Assembly: GCA_018241645.1 (NCBI GenBank)
Contig: JAFEDL010000031.1
Coordinates: forward strand, 5,751 to 38,622
From: Pseudomonadota bacterium
GTDB taxonomy: Bacteria > Pseudomonadota > Gammaproteobacteria > Burkholderiales > SG8-39
Length of the DNA stretch: 32,872 nucleotides
Direction of reading: 5' to 3'
Every line of letters starts with the position of its first letter. The stretch's first letter is position 1. The notes under the pieces were generated by a model. It was not told the DNA's origin. It saw nothing but the letters and a program-made list of their open reading frames with translations, and ran no database searches. A program made the translations under genes and the position numbers. Positions 24,923 to 32,872 of this stretch are shown here, one piece after another.

Positions 24923-26110
24923 TCAGGCCGCGTCGCCGTACAGCCAGGCGCTCTGGCGCAAGGGCTCCCCGGTGGCAAACCCCGCGTCGCGCGCTTCCTG
25001 TTCGGGCCCGTCGGGCAGGTGGTTCTGCACTTCCCGCCCGCGGCTCATGAGCTGCACCCGGCTGGCGCGCGGCTGGCGCACCGCCTCGTAGCGCTTCAGC
25101 GCGCCGGCCACATCCCGGGGCGCGATCCCGGCGAGGCATGCCGCCAGCGCCTCGGCATCCTCGATCGCCTGCGCCGCGCCCTGCCCGAAGAACGGCAGCA
25201 TCGCGTGCGCGGCGTCGCCGAGCAGCGCGAGCCGCCCGTTCGCCCATTGCGACAAAGGCTCCCGGTCGTACAGCGCCCAGCGCTTGGTGTCGGTGGCCGA
25301 GGCGATCAGCTGTGCGACGCGCGGGTCCCAGCCTTCGAACTCGCGCGCCAGGTCCTCGACACGGCCCTCCGCGTTCCAGGATTCCGTCCGCCAGTCCCCG
25401 GCCGGCGCCATGGCGACGACGTTCACGAAGCGCCCGGCCGAGATCGGATAGTGGACGAAGTGGTGGCCGGGCCCAAGCCAGAGCGTCTGCACGGGGCGCA
25501 GGGCCATCTCCGGTGCGGCGTCTGCGGGCACGAGGCAGCGGAATGCGCACAGGCCCGAGAAGCGCGGCTCGTGGCGCGCATCGGCGGCCGAGGCGATGGA
25601 TGGGCGCAACGTCGAATGGATGCCGTCCGCGGCGATTGCCGCGTCGGAAAGCACCTCGGTACGCCGGCCGGTCCGGCTCTCGAACACCAGGGTAACCCCG
25701 GCGGCGCCCTGCGTCACCCCGACGCAGCGATGGTCGAGCCTGAGCGCATCGGGCGGCAGCGCCTGCCTGAACATCGCGTGCAGGTCGGCCCGGTGTGCGA
25801 CGTAGCAATCAGCGCCGTACAACGCCCGGCAGGCCTCGCCCATCGGCTGCACGGACAGCACCCGGCCGTCCTGCCAGCGGCGAAACTCCCAGGCGGCTTC
25901 GAGGCGGACCGCGAAAGCCCCGAGCGCCTCGCCCAGGCCGAGCCGCGCGAGCGGGCGCACCATGTTCGGGGACACGACGATCCCGGCGCCCACCTCGCGC
26001 TGCTCCGCCGACTGCTCGTAGACCGCGGCCTCGATGCCCGCGCGCCGCAGGAACAGTGCGGCGGCCAGGCCGCCGAGCCCCCCGCCGACGATTGCCACCC
26101 GAACGGTCAT
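24923..26110 (-). CDS. FAD-dependent monooxygenase (salicylate/hydroxybenzoate hydroxylase-like)
   Basis: A 395-residue class A flavoprotein monooxygenase. The Rossmann motif is GGGLGG (9-14), the DG motif AADGIHSTLR and the GD motif LLGDAAHAMLPFFGQGAAQA. It is a relative of the hydroxylase at 14860, but lacks its 3-hydroxybenzoate-type segments and has an RPLARLG N-terminal part, so the substrate probably differs (salicylate, 6-hydroxynicotinate or another ring acid are examples). The start at 26110 has GGAAAA just upstream. It lies 74 bases after the methyltransferase on the same strand, so it may be in the Bug receptor-methyltransferase unit. Confidence 0.87.
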   Translation of the reverse strand: MTVRVAIVGGGLGGLAAALFLRRAGIEAAVYEQSAEQREVGAGIVVSPNMVRPLARLGLGEALGAFAVRLEAAWEFRRWQDGRVLSVQPMGEACRALYGADCYVAHRADLHAMFRQALPPDALRLDHRCVGVTQGAAGVTLVFESRTGRRTEVLSDAAIAADGIHSTLRPSIASAADARHEPRFSGLCAFRCLVPADAAPEMALRPVQTLWLGPGHHFVHYPISAGRFVNVVAMAPAGDWRTESWNAEGRVEDLAREFEGWDPRVAQLIASATDTKRWALYDREPLSQWANGRLALLGDAAHAMLPFFGQGAAQAIEDAEALAACLAGIAPRDVAGALKRYEAVRQPRASRVQLMSRGREVQNHLPDGPEQEARDAGFATGEPLRQSAWLYGDAA

Positions 26111-26169
26111 TTTTCCGGAACTGGAAAGTTAACTGGCATGCCACCGGCTCCCGGCGCGGACTTTACGAA

Positions 26170-26189
26170 CCTGAAGTCAGACTTTCAGG
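26170..26189 (-). repeat. imperfect hairpin at the methyltransferase stop codon
   Basis: CCTGAAGT and ACTTTCAGG pair with one bulged base around a short loop. It overlaps the TGA of the methyltransferase. There is no T-run, so it is not clearly a terminator; it might protect the 3' end of the upstream message. Confidence 0.35.
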
Positions 26190-27078
26190 CGGTGAACGTC
26201 TGCAGCAGGTAGCGCTTGTCGCGCGCAAACACCTGGGGGTCCAGGGCGTCGAGCTTCACGCGCGCGCGGCGCGCGGCGAACTCGTCGCCCAGCAGGTACC
26301 CCATCACCGGGTGCTTCATGAAATAGCGCTCGGCGGCGAAATCCACCATGGGCAGCGCGATGCGCGACGACCACGCATGGAAGAACGCGAGCGAGGGCGT
26401 GGTGTTGTCGGTGACGTCGATTTCCTCGGCGAGGCGAAATCCGTTCTTCGCCACCGCATCGCGGAACGCCTGCATCGGGTGGCCGGAGCGGTTGTAGGCC
26501 GGGATGCGGGTGCGGTAGTAGTCGATGATCACCCACTTGCCCCCGGGCCTGAGCACCTCGCGCACGTTGCGCACGCCCGCCTCGAGCGGCACGTTGTGGA
26601 ACGACTCCGAGCAGATCACCACGTCGAACTGCCCGCGGTACTTGTCCATGTCGAGCGACTCGAACCCGCTCACGATCACCGGGACGCCGGGCTGCGACTT
26701 GCGGATGTGCCCGGCGTGGCCCGGGTTCGGCGTGAGGCCGGTGGGCTCGGCGCCGGCCGCCTTGAGCATCGCCAGCAGCCCGCCGGTGCCGCAGCCCAGG
26801 TCCAGCACGCGCTGGCCCGGCGCGACGCGCGCCACCAGCAGCTCGGCATAGGCCTTCATGGCCGCCTTCAGCGAGTGGAAGCTGACTTTCTCCGGGTCGT
26901 CCGGGATCGGGTCGAAGTAGCCCGCATGCAGGAAGTCGTTGCGGAAGATCTCCGTGTACAGGTCGAGCTCCGGGTCGACGCTGCCGTCGACCCGGGCCTG
27001 CTTCACTTTGGCGACGTGTGCAGCGAGCGCCGGTACGTTGAGGAGGCGTTTGACGATCGTCCAGGCGATGTTGCTCAC
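26185..27078 (-). CDS. class I SAM-dependent methyltransferase
   Basis: A 297-residue methyltransferase. The SAM-binding motif I is VLDLGCGTGG (91-100). FLHAGYFDPIPDD (49-61) is like the xHxGYWEP segment of small-molecule O/N/C-methyltransferases (tocopherol and cyclopropane synthase-like). FDVVICSESFHNV and LRPGGKWVIIDY give motifs IV and V. The long C-terminal part (about 200-297) may be the acceptor-binding cap. The start is a GTG at 27078, with TAGGGG upstream overlapping the end of the Bug receptor gene. An upstream ATG would lie inside that gene and add unrelated residues. The acceptor is unknown. Confidence 0.85.
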   Translation of the reverse strand: MSNIAWTIVKRLLNVPALAAHVAKVKQARVDGSVDPELDLYTEIFRNDFLHAGYFDPIPDDPEKVSFHSLKAAMKAYAELLVARVAPGQRVLDLGCGTGGLLAMLKAAGAEPTGLTPNPGHAGHIRKSQPGVPVIVSGFESLDMDKYRGQFDVVICSESFHNVPLEAGVRNVREVLRPGGKWVIIDYYRTRIPAYNRSGHPMQAFRDAVAKNGFRLAEEIDVTDNTTPSLAFFHAWSSRIALPMVDFAAERYFMKHPVMGYLLGDEFAARRARVKLDALDPQVFARDKRYLLQTFTA

Positions 27079-27092
27079 GTGCTTGCGGACCC

Positions 27093-28049
27093 CTATTCCG
27101 GCTGGATGCCGGCTGCCCGCAGGATGCGCTTGTACTCCTCGAACTGGTCCTTGGTGAAGGCCCCCAGCTCCTCGGGCGTGGAGGGGTTCAGGATGAATGC
27201 CTGCTTCTCCATGGCGGCCATCACGTCGGGCCGCTTCATCGCCGCGACGAACTCCTTGTTCAGGCGCTCGACCAGGTCCTTCGGCATCTTCGCGGGCCCG
27301 TAGAGCGCGGCCCACGACAGGATCGAGAATTTGGGCAGGCCGGCCTCGGCGATCGTGGGCACGTCGGGCAGGATCGGCGAGCGGTTCTTCAGCGAGGTGA
27401 CGATGGCGCGGAGCTTGCCGTCCTTCACGTGCGACAGGCCGGTCGTCGGCGTGGCCCAGATCAGCTGCACCCGGCCGCCGATCAGGTCGGTGATCGCCGC
27501 AGGTTCGCCCTTGTACGGCACGTGCAGCATCTGCACGCCGGCAAGCGCGTTCATCTGCGCGAACGACACGATGCCGGTCGTGTTGCCGGTGGCGTAGGCG
27601 AGCTTGCCGGGATTGGCCTTGGCATAGGCGATCAGCTCGCCCAGCGTCTTCGCCGGCAGGTTCGCGTTCGCGAACAGGAAGAACGTATACCGGCCGACGT
27701 CGGTGATCGGGGTGAAGTCGGTGGTCGGGTCGTAGGGCGGCACCTTCTTCATCGCCGGCGCCACGGCCATCGGGCTGTTGGTCGCCAGGAGCAGGGTGTA
27801 CCCGTCAGGCGCGGACTTCACGACCTCCGAACCCGCAATCGCGCCGTCGGCGCCCGCCTTGTTCTCGACCACCACCGTCTGGCCGACGGCCGCGGACACC
27901 GACTGCCCGAGGATGCGGCCCACCGTGTCGGTGGCCGAGCCTGCGGGGAACGGCACGATCAGCTTGATCGGCTTGTTCGGGTACTGTGCCGCGGCCGACG
28001 CCGCCACGGCGGCGAGCGAGAGCGTTGCCAGAATGCGTGCGATTCTCAT
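27093..28049 (-). CDS. Bug/TctC-family tripartite tricarboxylate transporter receptor
   Basis: A 318-residue periplasmic solute-binding protein of the Bug family, full length. The signal peptide is residues 1-21 (cleavage near ASAAA-QYPNKPIKL). Family features are IVPFPAGSATDTVGRILG, VVENKAGADGAIAG, SAPDGYTLLLATNS and AYAKANPGKLAYATGN; the ligand-binding turn for carboxylates is in these motifs. The Shine-Dalgarno AAGGAGGGG is excellent. It is followed 14 bases later by the methyltransferase. No TctAB partners are present. It is divergent from gnd, with overlapping -10 elements (28078-28087). Confidence 0.95.
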   Translation of the reverse strand: MRIARILATLSLAAVAASAAAQYPNKPIKLIVPFPAGSATDTVGRILGQSVSAAVGQTVVVENKAGADGAIAGSEVVKSAPDGYTLLLATNSPMAVAPAMKKVPPYDPTTDFTPITDVGRYTFFLFANANLPAKTLGELIAYAKANPGKLAYATGNTTGIVSFAQMNALAGVQMLHVPYKGEPAAITDLIGGRVQLIWATPTTGLSHVKDGKLRAIVTSLKNRSPILPDVPTIAEAGLPKFSILSWAALYGPAKMPKDLVERLNKEFVAAMKRPDVMAAMEKQAFILNPSTPEELGAFTKDQFEEYKRILRAAGIQPE

Positions 28050-28077
28050 GAAGTCCCCTCCTTTTAGTTGTGGGCGG

Positions 28078-28083
28078 ATTATA
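28078..28083 (-). promoter_or_regulatory. perfect TATAAT -10 for the Bug receptor
   Basis: TATAAT on the minus strand, 28 bases before the ATG at 28049. It shares bases with the gnd -10 on the other strand. No good -35 is seen. Confidence 0.5.
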
Positions 28084-28087
28084 GAAT
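28082..28087 (+). promoter_or_regulatory. TAGAAT -10 for gnd, overlapping the Bug receptor -10
   Basis: TAGAAT (in TTATAGAAT), 22 bases before the gnd ATG, which has the Shine-Dalgarno CTGGAGG. It overlaps the opposite-strand TATAAT by two bases. Confidence 0.45.
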
Positions 28088-28109
28088 GGGTTTCCCTCTG
28101 GAGGCAGCT

Positions 28110-29018
<909 letters not shown>

Positions 29019-29040
29019 CCTCGAGCGGGTCGCGGCTGCC

Positions 29041-29547
29041 GTGATCGCAGTGGTGATGGGAGTGTCCGGCGCCGGCAAGACCACGGTGGGCGCCGCCCTC
29101 GCCGCGCAGCTCGGCTGGGATTTCCTCGACGCGGACGAGTTCCATCCGGCGGCCAACGTCGCGAAGATGGCGGCGGGCACGCCGCTCACCGACGCGGACC
29201 GCTGGCCCTGGCTGGACCGACTGAACGGGGAACTGCGCGCGCATGAGGCAAGGGGCGCGAGCGCCGTGCTGGCCTGCTCGGCCCTGAAGGCGTCCTACCG
29301 GGCGCGGCTGCTGGCACGGCTGCAGGGCGCGCGCCTCGTGTACCTGCGCGGGGACTTCGACGCCATCCGCACCCGCATGGAAACGCGCAAGCACAAATAC
29401 ATGCCGGCCTCGTTGCTGCAGAGCCAGTTCGACACGCTCGAGCCGCCGGCGGACGCACTCGAGATCGACGCGGCGCTCGCGGTGCCCGAGGCCGTGCGGC
29501 GCATCGCGGAAGACCTCGCTAGGAGAGGTCCACTGCGTACGCCTTGA
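29041..29547 (+). CDS. gntK: gluconokinase
   Basis: A 168-residue P-loop kinase of the GntK family, phosphorylating D-gluconate to 6-phosphogluconate. The P-loop is GVSGAGKTT (7-15); FLDADEFHPAANVAKMAAG (28-46) and PLTDADRWPWLDRL (48-61) are the gluconate-kinase signature; ACSALKASYRARL (78-90) follows. The start is a GTG at 29041, close to the end of gnd, and gives the usual short N-terminus. With gnd it forms a gluconate catabolic unit. Its 3' end overlaps the DUF2237 gene on the other strand by 29 bases. Confidence 0.95.
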   Translation: MIAVVMGVSGAGKTTVGAALAAQLGWDFLDADEFHPAANVAKMAAGTPLTDADRWPWLDRLNGELRAHEARGASAVLACSALKASYRARLLARLQGARLVYLRGDFDAIRTRMETRKHKYMPASLLQSQFDTLEPPADALEIDAALAVPEAVRRIAEDLARRGPLRTP

Positions 29548-29890
29548 GCGCCTCGAGGGGCACGTACTCGAGCGTCTTGGCATGCGTGCCGGCGAGCTTC
29601 ACCGGCGGCGCCATGCCGTCGGCCAGCGCCTCCTTCCAGCGCTCGGCGCACAGGCACCAGCAATCTCCCGGCTGCAGGCCGGGAAAGCCGTAGGCCGGCA
29701 TCGGCGTGGACAGGTCGTTGCCGCGCGAGCGCGAATACTCGAGGAACTCGGCGGTGACCCTGACGCAGACCGAGTGCACGCCGAGGTCGTCGGGGCCCGT
29801 GTCGCAGCAGCCGTTGCGGTAGAACCCGGTCACCGGGCGGCTGCTGCACTCCTCGAGCGGTTCGCCGAAAACGTTCAGCTGGCTGGGCAT
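29519..29890 (-). CDS. DUF2237 family protein
   Basis: A 123-residue protein of the DUF2237 (COG3651) family, which has no known function. The family pattern is seen in PVTGFYRNGCCDTGPDDLG (19-37), then RGNDLSTPMPAYGFPGL (56-72), PGDCWCLCAERW (74-85) and APPVKLAGTHAKTLEYV. The six conserved Cys (e.g. CC in GCCDTG and CWC in DCWCLC) suggest metal or disulfide chemistry, unproved. The start is at 29890. It runs into the 3' end of gluconokinase (29-base overlap of coding sequence). Confidence 0.88.
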   Translation of the reverse strand: MPSQLNVFGEPLEECSSRPVTGFYRNGCCDTGPDDLGVHSVCVRVTAEFLEYSRSRGNDLSTPMPAYGFPGLQPGDCWCLCAERWKEALADGMAPPVKLAGTHAKTLEYVPLEALKAYAVDLS

Positions 29891-29929
29891 GGGGCTTCTC
29901 CTGGGAGTCTCTTGTTCATTGTGCTTGGT

Positions 29930-31648
29930 TCACTCGCCTCGCGCCACGCCTTCGCGCCGCGGATCGGCGCCGCCGCGCCACCCGCCCGCGATCCGCTCGA
30001 TGCCGTGCAGGCCGCTGGTCTGGGAGGAGAAATTGAGCGTATGGCCGCGGCGCTCCAGCGCATCGGCCCGGTCCTCGTAGGCGCTGCCGCGCTCGATGAA
30101 CGTCGGGCCGTAGGACGCGCCGAAATTCGGCAGGGACACGGCGGCCTGCACGTCGAGCCCCCAGTCGAGCATGCCGACCAGCGCCTTGGCGACGTAGTTG
30201 ATGATGGCGGCCCCGCCGGGCGAGCCGATCACCGCCTGCAGCCGGCCGTCGCGGTCGAACACGAAGGTCGGCGCCATCGAGCTGCGCGGGCGCTTGCCGC
30301 CCTCCACGCGGTTGGCCGCCGGGCGGCCCTCGAACTCGGGCGAGAACGCGAAGTCGGTCATCTGGTTGTTGAGCAGGAAGCCGCGGACCATGATGCGGCT
30401 GCCGAACTGGCTCTCAACCGTCGTCGTCATCGCGACCGCGTTGCCCGCGGCATCGACGATCGACATGTGGCTGGTGCCCGCCACCTCGGTGTCGGGCGCA
30501 TCGGCAAGGGCGAGCGCGCCGTGCGGACGGCCGGGCCGGGCCGCGCCCATCGAGCGCTCGCCGATCAGCTTCGCGCGCGCGTCGAGGTACGCGGGGTCGA
30601 GCAGTCCCGCGACGGGCTGGGGCACGAAATCGGGGTCGGCGATGTAGCGCAGTCGATCGGCATAGGCGAGCCGCCCGGCCTCGGCGAACAGGTGCAGCGC
30701 GAGTTCGGAGCCCGGCGCCGCGCGATCGAACCCGGCACGCTCGAGCAGGCCCAGCAGTTCGAGCACGGTGACCCCGCCCGAACTGGGCGGTCCCATGCCG
30801 CACAGGCGCCGCCCCCGGTATCCCGCGCAGACCGGCGCACGCTCCTTGGCCGCGTAGCGCGCGAGGTCCTCCTCCGCGAGGTCGCCCGGCCGCGCGTGGT
30901 TGCGCACGGCCGCGACGATATCCGCTGCGACCGGCCCGCGGTAAAAGGCGTCGGCACCCGAGGCCGCGATCTGCCGCAGGGTTTGCGCGTAGGCCGCATT
31001 CACGATCCTCGTCCCCGGTGGCAGGGGCCGGCCGTCGGCGGCGTAGTACAGGCTGCGCGCGGCCGGGTCGTCGCGCAGGTAACGTTCGTGCCCAAGCAGC
31101 AGGCTGAGCCTGCGCGGCATGGGGAAGCCCTCCTGCGCGAGCTTGATCGCGGGCTCGAAGAGGCGCGCCCAGGGCAGCCGCCCGTGCCGGCGATGGGCCA
31201 GCTCCAGCGCGCGCAGCGCGCCCGGCGTGCCGACCGAAAGCCCGCTGACGATGGCCTCGTAGCGATCCATCGGCCGCCCGAAAGGGTCGACAAAGCGCAC
31301 CGGCTTTGCCGCCATCGGCGCCGTTTCGCGCCCGTCGTAGCTTTGCACCGCGCGCTGCTTCTCGTCCCAGTGCATCAGGAACAACCCGCCGCCGATCCCG
31401 GAGGACTGCGGCTCCACCAGCCCGAGCACCATCTGCACCGCGACGGCCGCATCCACGGCCGTGCCGCCGCTGCGCAGGATTTCCACGCCTGCGTCCACCG
31501 CGAGCGGATTGGCCGCGACCACCATGAAATGCGCGGCGACGACCGCCTGCTTGGCCTCGTACCCGGTATCGCCTTCCGGCTGCAGCAGGCCCTGTGCGAA
31601 CGCGAGGCCGGGAAGCAGCGCAAACAGCAGGCGGAGGAGATGTTTCAT
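29930..31648 (-). CDS. ggt: gamma-glutamyltransferase (gamma-glutamyltranspeptidase)
   Basis: A 572-residue secreted N-terminal nucleophile hydrolase acting on glutathione and other gamma-glutamyl compounds. The signal peptide is 1-18 (cleavage after GLAFA). Arg107 in DGRETAP fits the gamma-glutamyl carboxylate-binding Arg. Autocleavage is expected before Thr392, in AGTSHMSIVD, giving large and small subunits. Small-subunit motifs PRSSMAPTF and GSPGGAAIIN hold the oxyanion hole. The start at 31648 overlaps the end of the MFS gene (ATGA), so the transporter and enzyme are coupled. The 39 bases between it and the DUF2237 gene carry no evident terminator. Confidence 0.95.
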   Translation of the reverse strand: MKHLLRLLFALLPGLAFAQGLLQPEGDTGYEAKQAVVAAHFMVVAANPLAVDAGVEILRSGGTAVDAAVAVQMVLGLVEPQSSGIGGGLFLMHWDEKQRAVQSYDGRETAPMAAKPVRFVDPFGRPMDRYEAIVSGLSVGTPGALRALELAHRRHGRLPWARLFEPAIKLAQEGFPMPRRLSLLLGHERYLRDDPAARSLYYAADGRPLPPGTRIVNAAYAQTLRQIAASGADAFYRGPVAADIVAAVRNHARPGDLAEEDLARYAAKERAPVCAGYRGRRLCGMGPPSSGGVTVLELLGLLERAGFDRAAPGSELALHLFAEAGRLAYADRLRYIADPDFVPQPVAGLLDPAYLDARAKLIGERSMGAARPGRPHGALALADAPDTEVAGTSHMSIVDAAGNAVAMTTTVESQFGSRIMVRGFLLNNQMTDFAFSPEFEGRPAANRVEGGKRPRSSMAPTFVFDRDGRLQAVIGSPGGAAIINYVAKALVGMLDWGLDVQAAVSLPNFGASYGPTFIERGSAYEDRADALERRGHTLNFSSQTSGLHGIERIAGGWRGGADPRREGVARGE

Positions 31649-32820
31649 CGCCCCATTATCCACAATGCGATTCCGCCTGCGGCCAACCCCAACGCGGCGA
31701 CCGTGAGCGAAGGCCCGAATCCGCCCAGCCACGCGACGAGGTATCCGGCGAAAGGCGGGCCGGCCAGCTGGCCCAGGCCGAAGGAAGCCGTGAGCGCGCC
31801 CATCAGCGGGGCGGCATCGGTACGCGTTGCCGCCGCGAGCGCGCGCGCTTGGCGCAGCGTGAGTGTGGTGATCGCCACAAACGCGAACCCAAGCAGCAGG
31901 CTGCCCAGCGCGAGGCCGAACGCGCTTTCGGCCAGGACCGGGATGATCACGCCGAGCGCTTCCATGAAGTAGCAGCCGACGAGCGCGGCGCGCAGGCGCG
32001 CATCCGGCAGGCGGCCGGCGAGCAGGGTCCCGGCGAAAGCGGCCGCCCCGAACATCGGCCAGAACCAGCCCGCGGCAAGTGCGCCGCCCAGCAGGTCGCG
32101 CGCGATGACCGGCAGGAAGGTACCCGGGATGATGTAGCCGAAACCGTACAGGCCGTAGGCAATGATCAGCGTCCAGGCGGCACGGCCCCAGCCTCCGCGG
32201 GGACCTGCCCGCGGCGGACGAACGGCGGGGGCCGCGACTGCAGCCCCCGCGCTGAACGCGTTCCAGCACCACGCCCCTGCGAAAAGCGATGCAACGCCAA
32301 ACGCACTCCAGATCGCGGCAGAGCCAAACCCCGTTGCGGACAGGGCGAGGCACGCGAGGCCCGTGACGGTGATGCCCGCGGCGACGCCGCCGAAGACGAG
32401 TCCGAAGAGACCGGGCGCTCCTGCCACCACCAAACGCTCGAGCACCAGCGCGGATGCGAAGACCAGCACCCAGGCGCTCGCGACGCCGCCGAGAAATCGC
32501 AGCGCCCACCATGTGGCGAATCCTTGCGTCAGCCCCATCGCGAGCGTGAGGACGCCGGTGGCCGCCAGCCCGGCCCTGACCATGCGGTGCGGCGCGACCC
32601 GCATCCAAACTGTTGCCAGGGCGCCGACCAGGTAGCCCAGGTAGTTCGCGAACGCGAGCCAGCTGCCTTCGGTGAGCGTGACGCCGGCATCGGCCTGCAT
32701 GAGCGGCAGCAGCGGCGTGAACGCGAACCGCCCCACGCCCATGGCCACCGCGAGTGCCGCCATCCCGGCGAGCGCCAAATAAAAAGGGCGGCTGACTGCG
32801 CCGCCCTTTCCCTCGCTCAC
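31645..32820 (-). CDS. YbfB/YjiJ family MFS transporter
   Basis: A 391-residue twelve-helix major facilitator. AVAMGVGRFAFTPLLPLMQ at the first helix is the signature of the YbfB/YjiJ family, which has no firmly known substrate. The C-terminal half begins after the Pro/Arg-rich central loop (about 195-210). The longest frame starts with a GTG at 32820, but its first 15 codons coincide with a strong terminator (32775-32809) of the upstream gene. A TTG at 32778 or the ATG at 32763 are alternatives, although the ATG would cut into the first helix. It ends by overlapping ggt by 4 bases, which suggests export or uptake of gamma-glutamyl-related compounds (inference). Confidence 0.88.
   Translation of the reverse strand: MSEGKGGAVSRPFYLALAGMAALAVAMGVGRFAFTPLLPLMQADAGVTLTEGSWLAFANYLGYLVGALATVWMRVAPHRMVRAGLAATGVLTLAMGLTQGFATWWALRFLGGVASAWVLVFASALVLERLVVAGAPGLFGLVFGGVAAGITVTGLACLALSATGFGSAAIWSAFGVASLFAGAWCWNAFSAGAAVAAPAVRPPRAGPRGGWGRAAWTLIIAYGLYGFGYIIPGTFLPVIARDLLGGALAAGWFWPMFGAAAFAGTLLAGRLPDARLRAALVGCYFMEALGVIIPVLAESAFGLALGSLLLGFAFVAITTLTLRQARALAAATRTDAAPLMGALTASFGLGQLAGPPFAGYLVAWLGGFGPSLTVAALGLAAGGIALWIMGR
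32775..32809 (-). terminator. strong intrinsic terminator of the upstream minus-strand gene
   Basis: Read on the minus strand: AAAGGGCGGC, loop GCAGTCA, GCCGCCC, then TTTTTATTT. The stem has ten perfect pairs (32783-32792 with 32800-32809). It ends the gene whose tail is at 32831-32872, and overlaps the start of the MFS reading frame. Confidence 0.85.
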
Positions 32821-32830
32821 TGCGGACCGC

Positions 32831-32872
32831 TTAGAGCAGCGGCACCAGGAGCAGCGCGACGATGTTGATGAT
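32831..32872 (-). CDS. C-terminal 13 residues of an upstream gene, possibly a membrane H+-pyrophosphatase
   Basis: The frame reads IINIVALLLVPLL and then TAA, and is followed by the terminator at 32775-32809. The hydrophobic end is consistent with a membrane protein. It resembles the C-terminus of membrane-bound proton-translocating pyrophosphatases (HppA), whose last helix carries an IxNIVALLL-like pattern. Thirteen residues are too few for an assignment, and another multi-spanning protein is possible. Confidence 0.45.
   Translation of the reverse strand: MINIVALLLVPLL

Noticed and set aside
28029..28109. A riboswitch or long leader in the gnd/Bug receptor spacer
   Set aside because: The spacer is only 60 bases and is explained by two Shine-Dalgarno sequences and the overlapping -10 elements.

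Overview
The window is a gene-dense piece of a high-GC betaproteobacterial chromosome, most likely Burkholderiales. Pointers are two Bug/TctC solute receptors, a trimeric porin ending in Phe, 3-hydroxybenzoate 6-hydroxylase, FolE2, a MutL carrying endonuclease motifs, and the familiar neighbourhoods xseB-ispA-dxs-folE2 and queG / tsaE-amiC / mutL-miaA. I cannot name a genus. I find 36 coding regions (two cut by the window ends) and no tRNA, rRNA, insertion sequence, prophage or CRISPR array. No stretch above 300 bases lacks a gene.

Layout. 1-3599: a Bug receptor (left edge) divergent from an acyl-CoA synthetase and an enoyl-CoA hydratase-like protein, probably a small acid-catabolism unit. 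3645-5579: yajQ, a class I glutamine amidotransferase and a retropepsin-like protease. 5598-9567 (minus): xseB-ispA-dxs-folE2, for isoprenoid precursors, folate/queuosine-type pterins and a DNA exonuclease subunit. 9685-11663: Rieske oxygenase and sulfurtransferase. 11660-14832 (minus): queG, porin, alpha/beta hydrolase. 14860-17785: 3-hydroxybenzoate 6-hydroxylase, tsaE and amiC, coupled by overlaps. 17782-19359 (minus): DedA protein, family 6 DNA glycosylase, VOC protein. 19396-22090: mutL-miaA. 22091-23126 (minus): DinB-like protein and an unusual AroQ homologue. 23220-24916: an ABC-2 exporter pair. 24923-28049 (minus): Bug receptor, methyltransferase, FAD monooxygenase. 28110-29547: 6-phosphogluconate dehydrogenase and gluconokinase, which together take gluconate to ribulose 5-phosphate. 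29519-32872 (minus): DUF2237 protein, gamma-glutamyltransferase, MFS transporter, and the tail of another gene.

Most genes are ordinary housekeeping or aromatic/organic-acid catabolism, and I see no large undescribed multi-gene system. The most interesting signal is in the start regions. Seven genes (dxs, folE2, sseA-like, queG, dedA, mutL and the ABC ATPase) have a hexamer fitting TANA(A/C)T that ends exactly 6-7 bases before the ATG, and no Shine-Dalgarno sequence. That is the geometry expected of leaderless mRNAs. Other points worth a second look are an AT-rich, rare-codon island inside tsaE, an AroQ homologue lacking the catalytic His, overlapping divergent -10 elements between the Bug receptor and gnd, an intrinsic terminator lying inside the 5' end of the MFS reading frame, and an 18-bp near-palindrome between yajQ and the amidotransferase.
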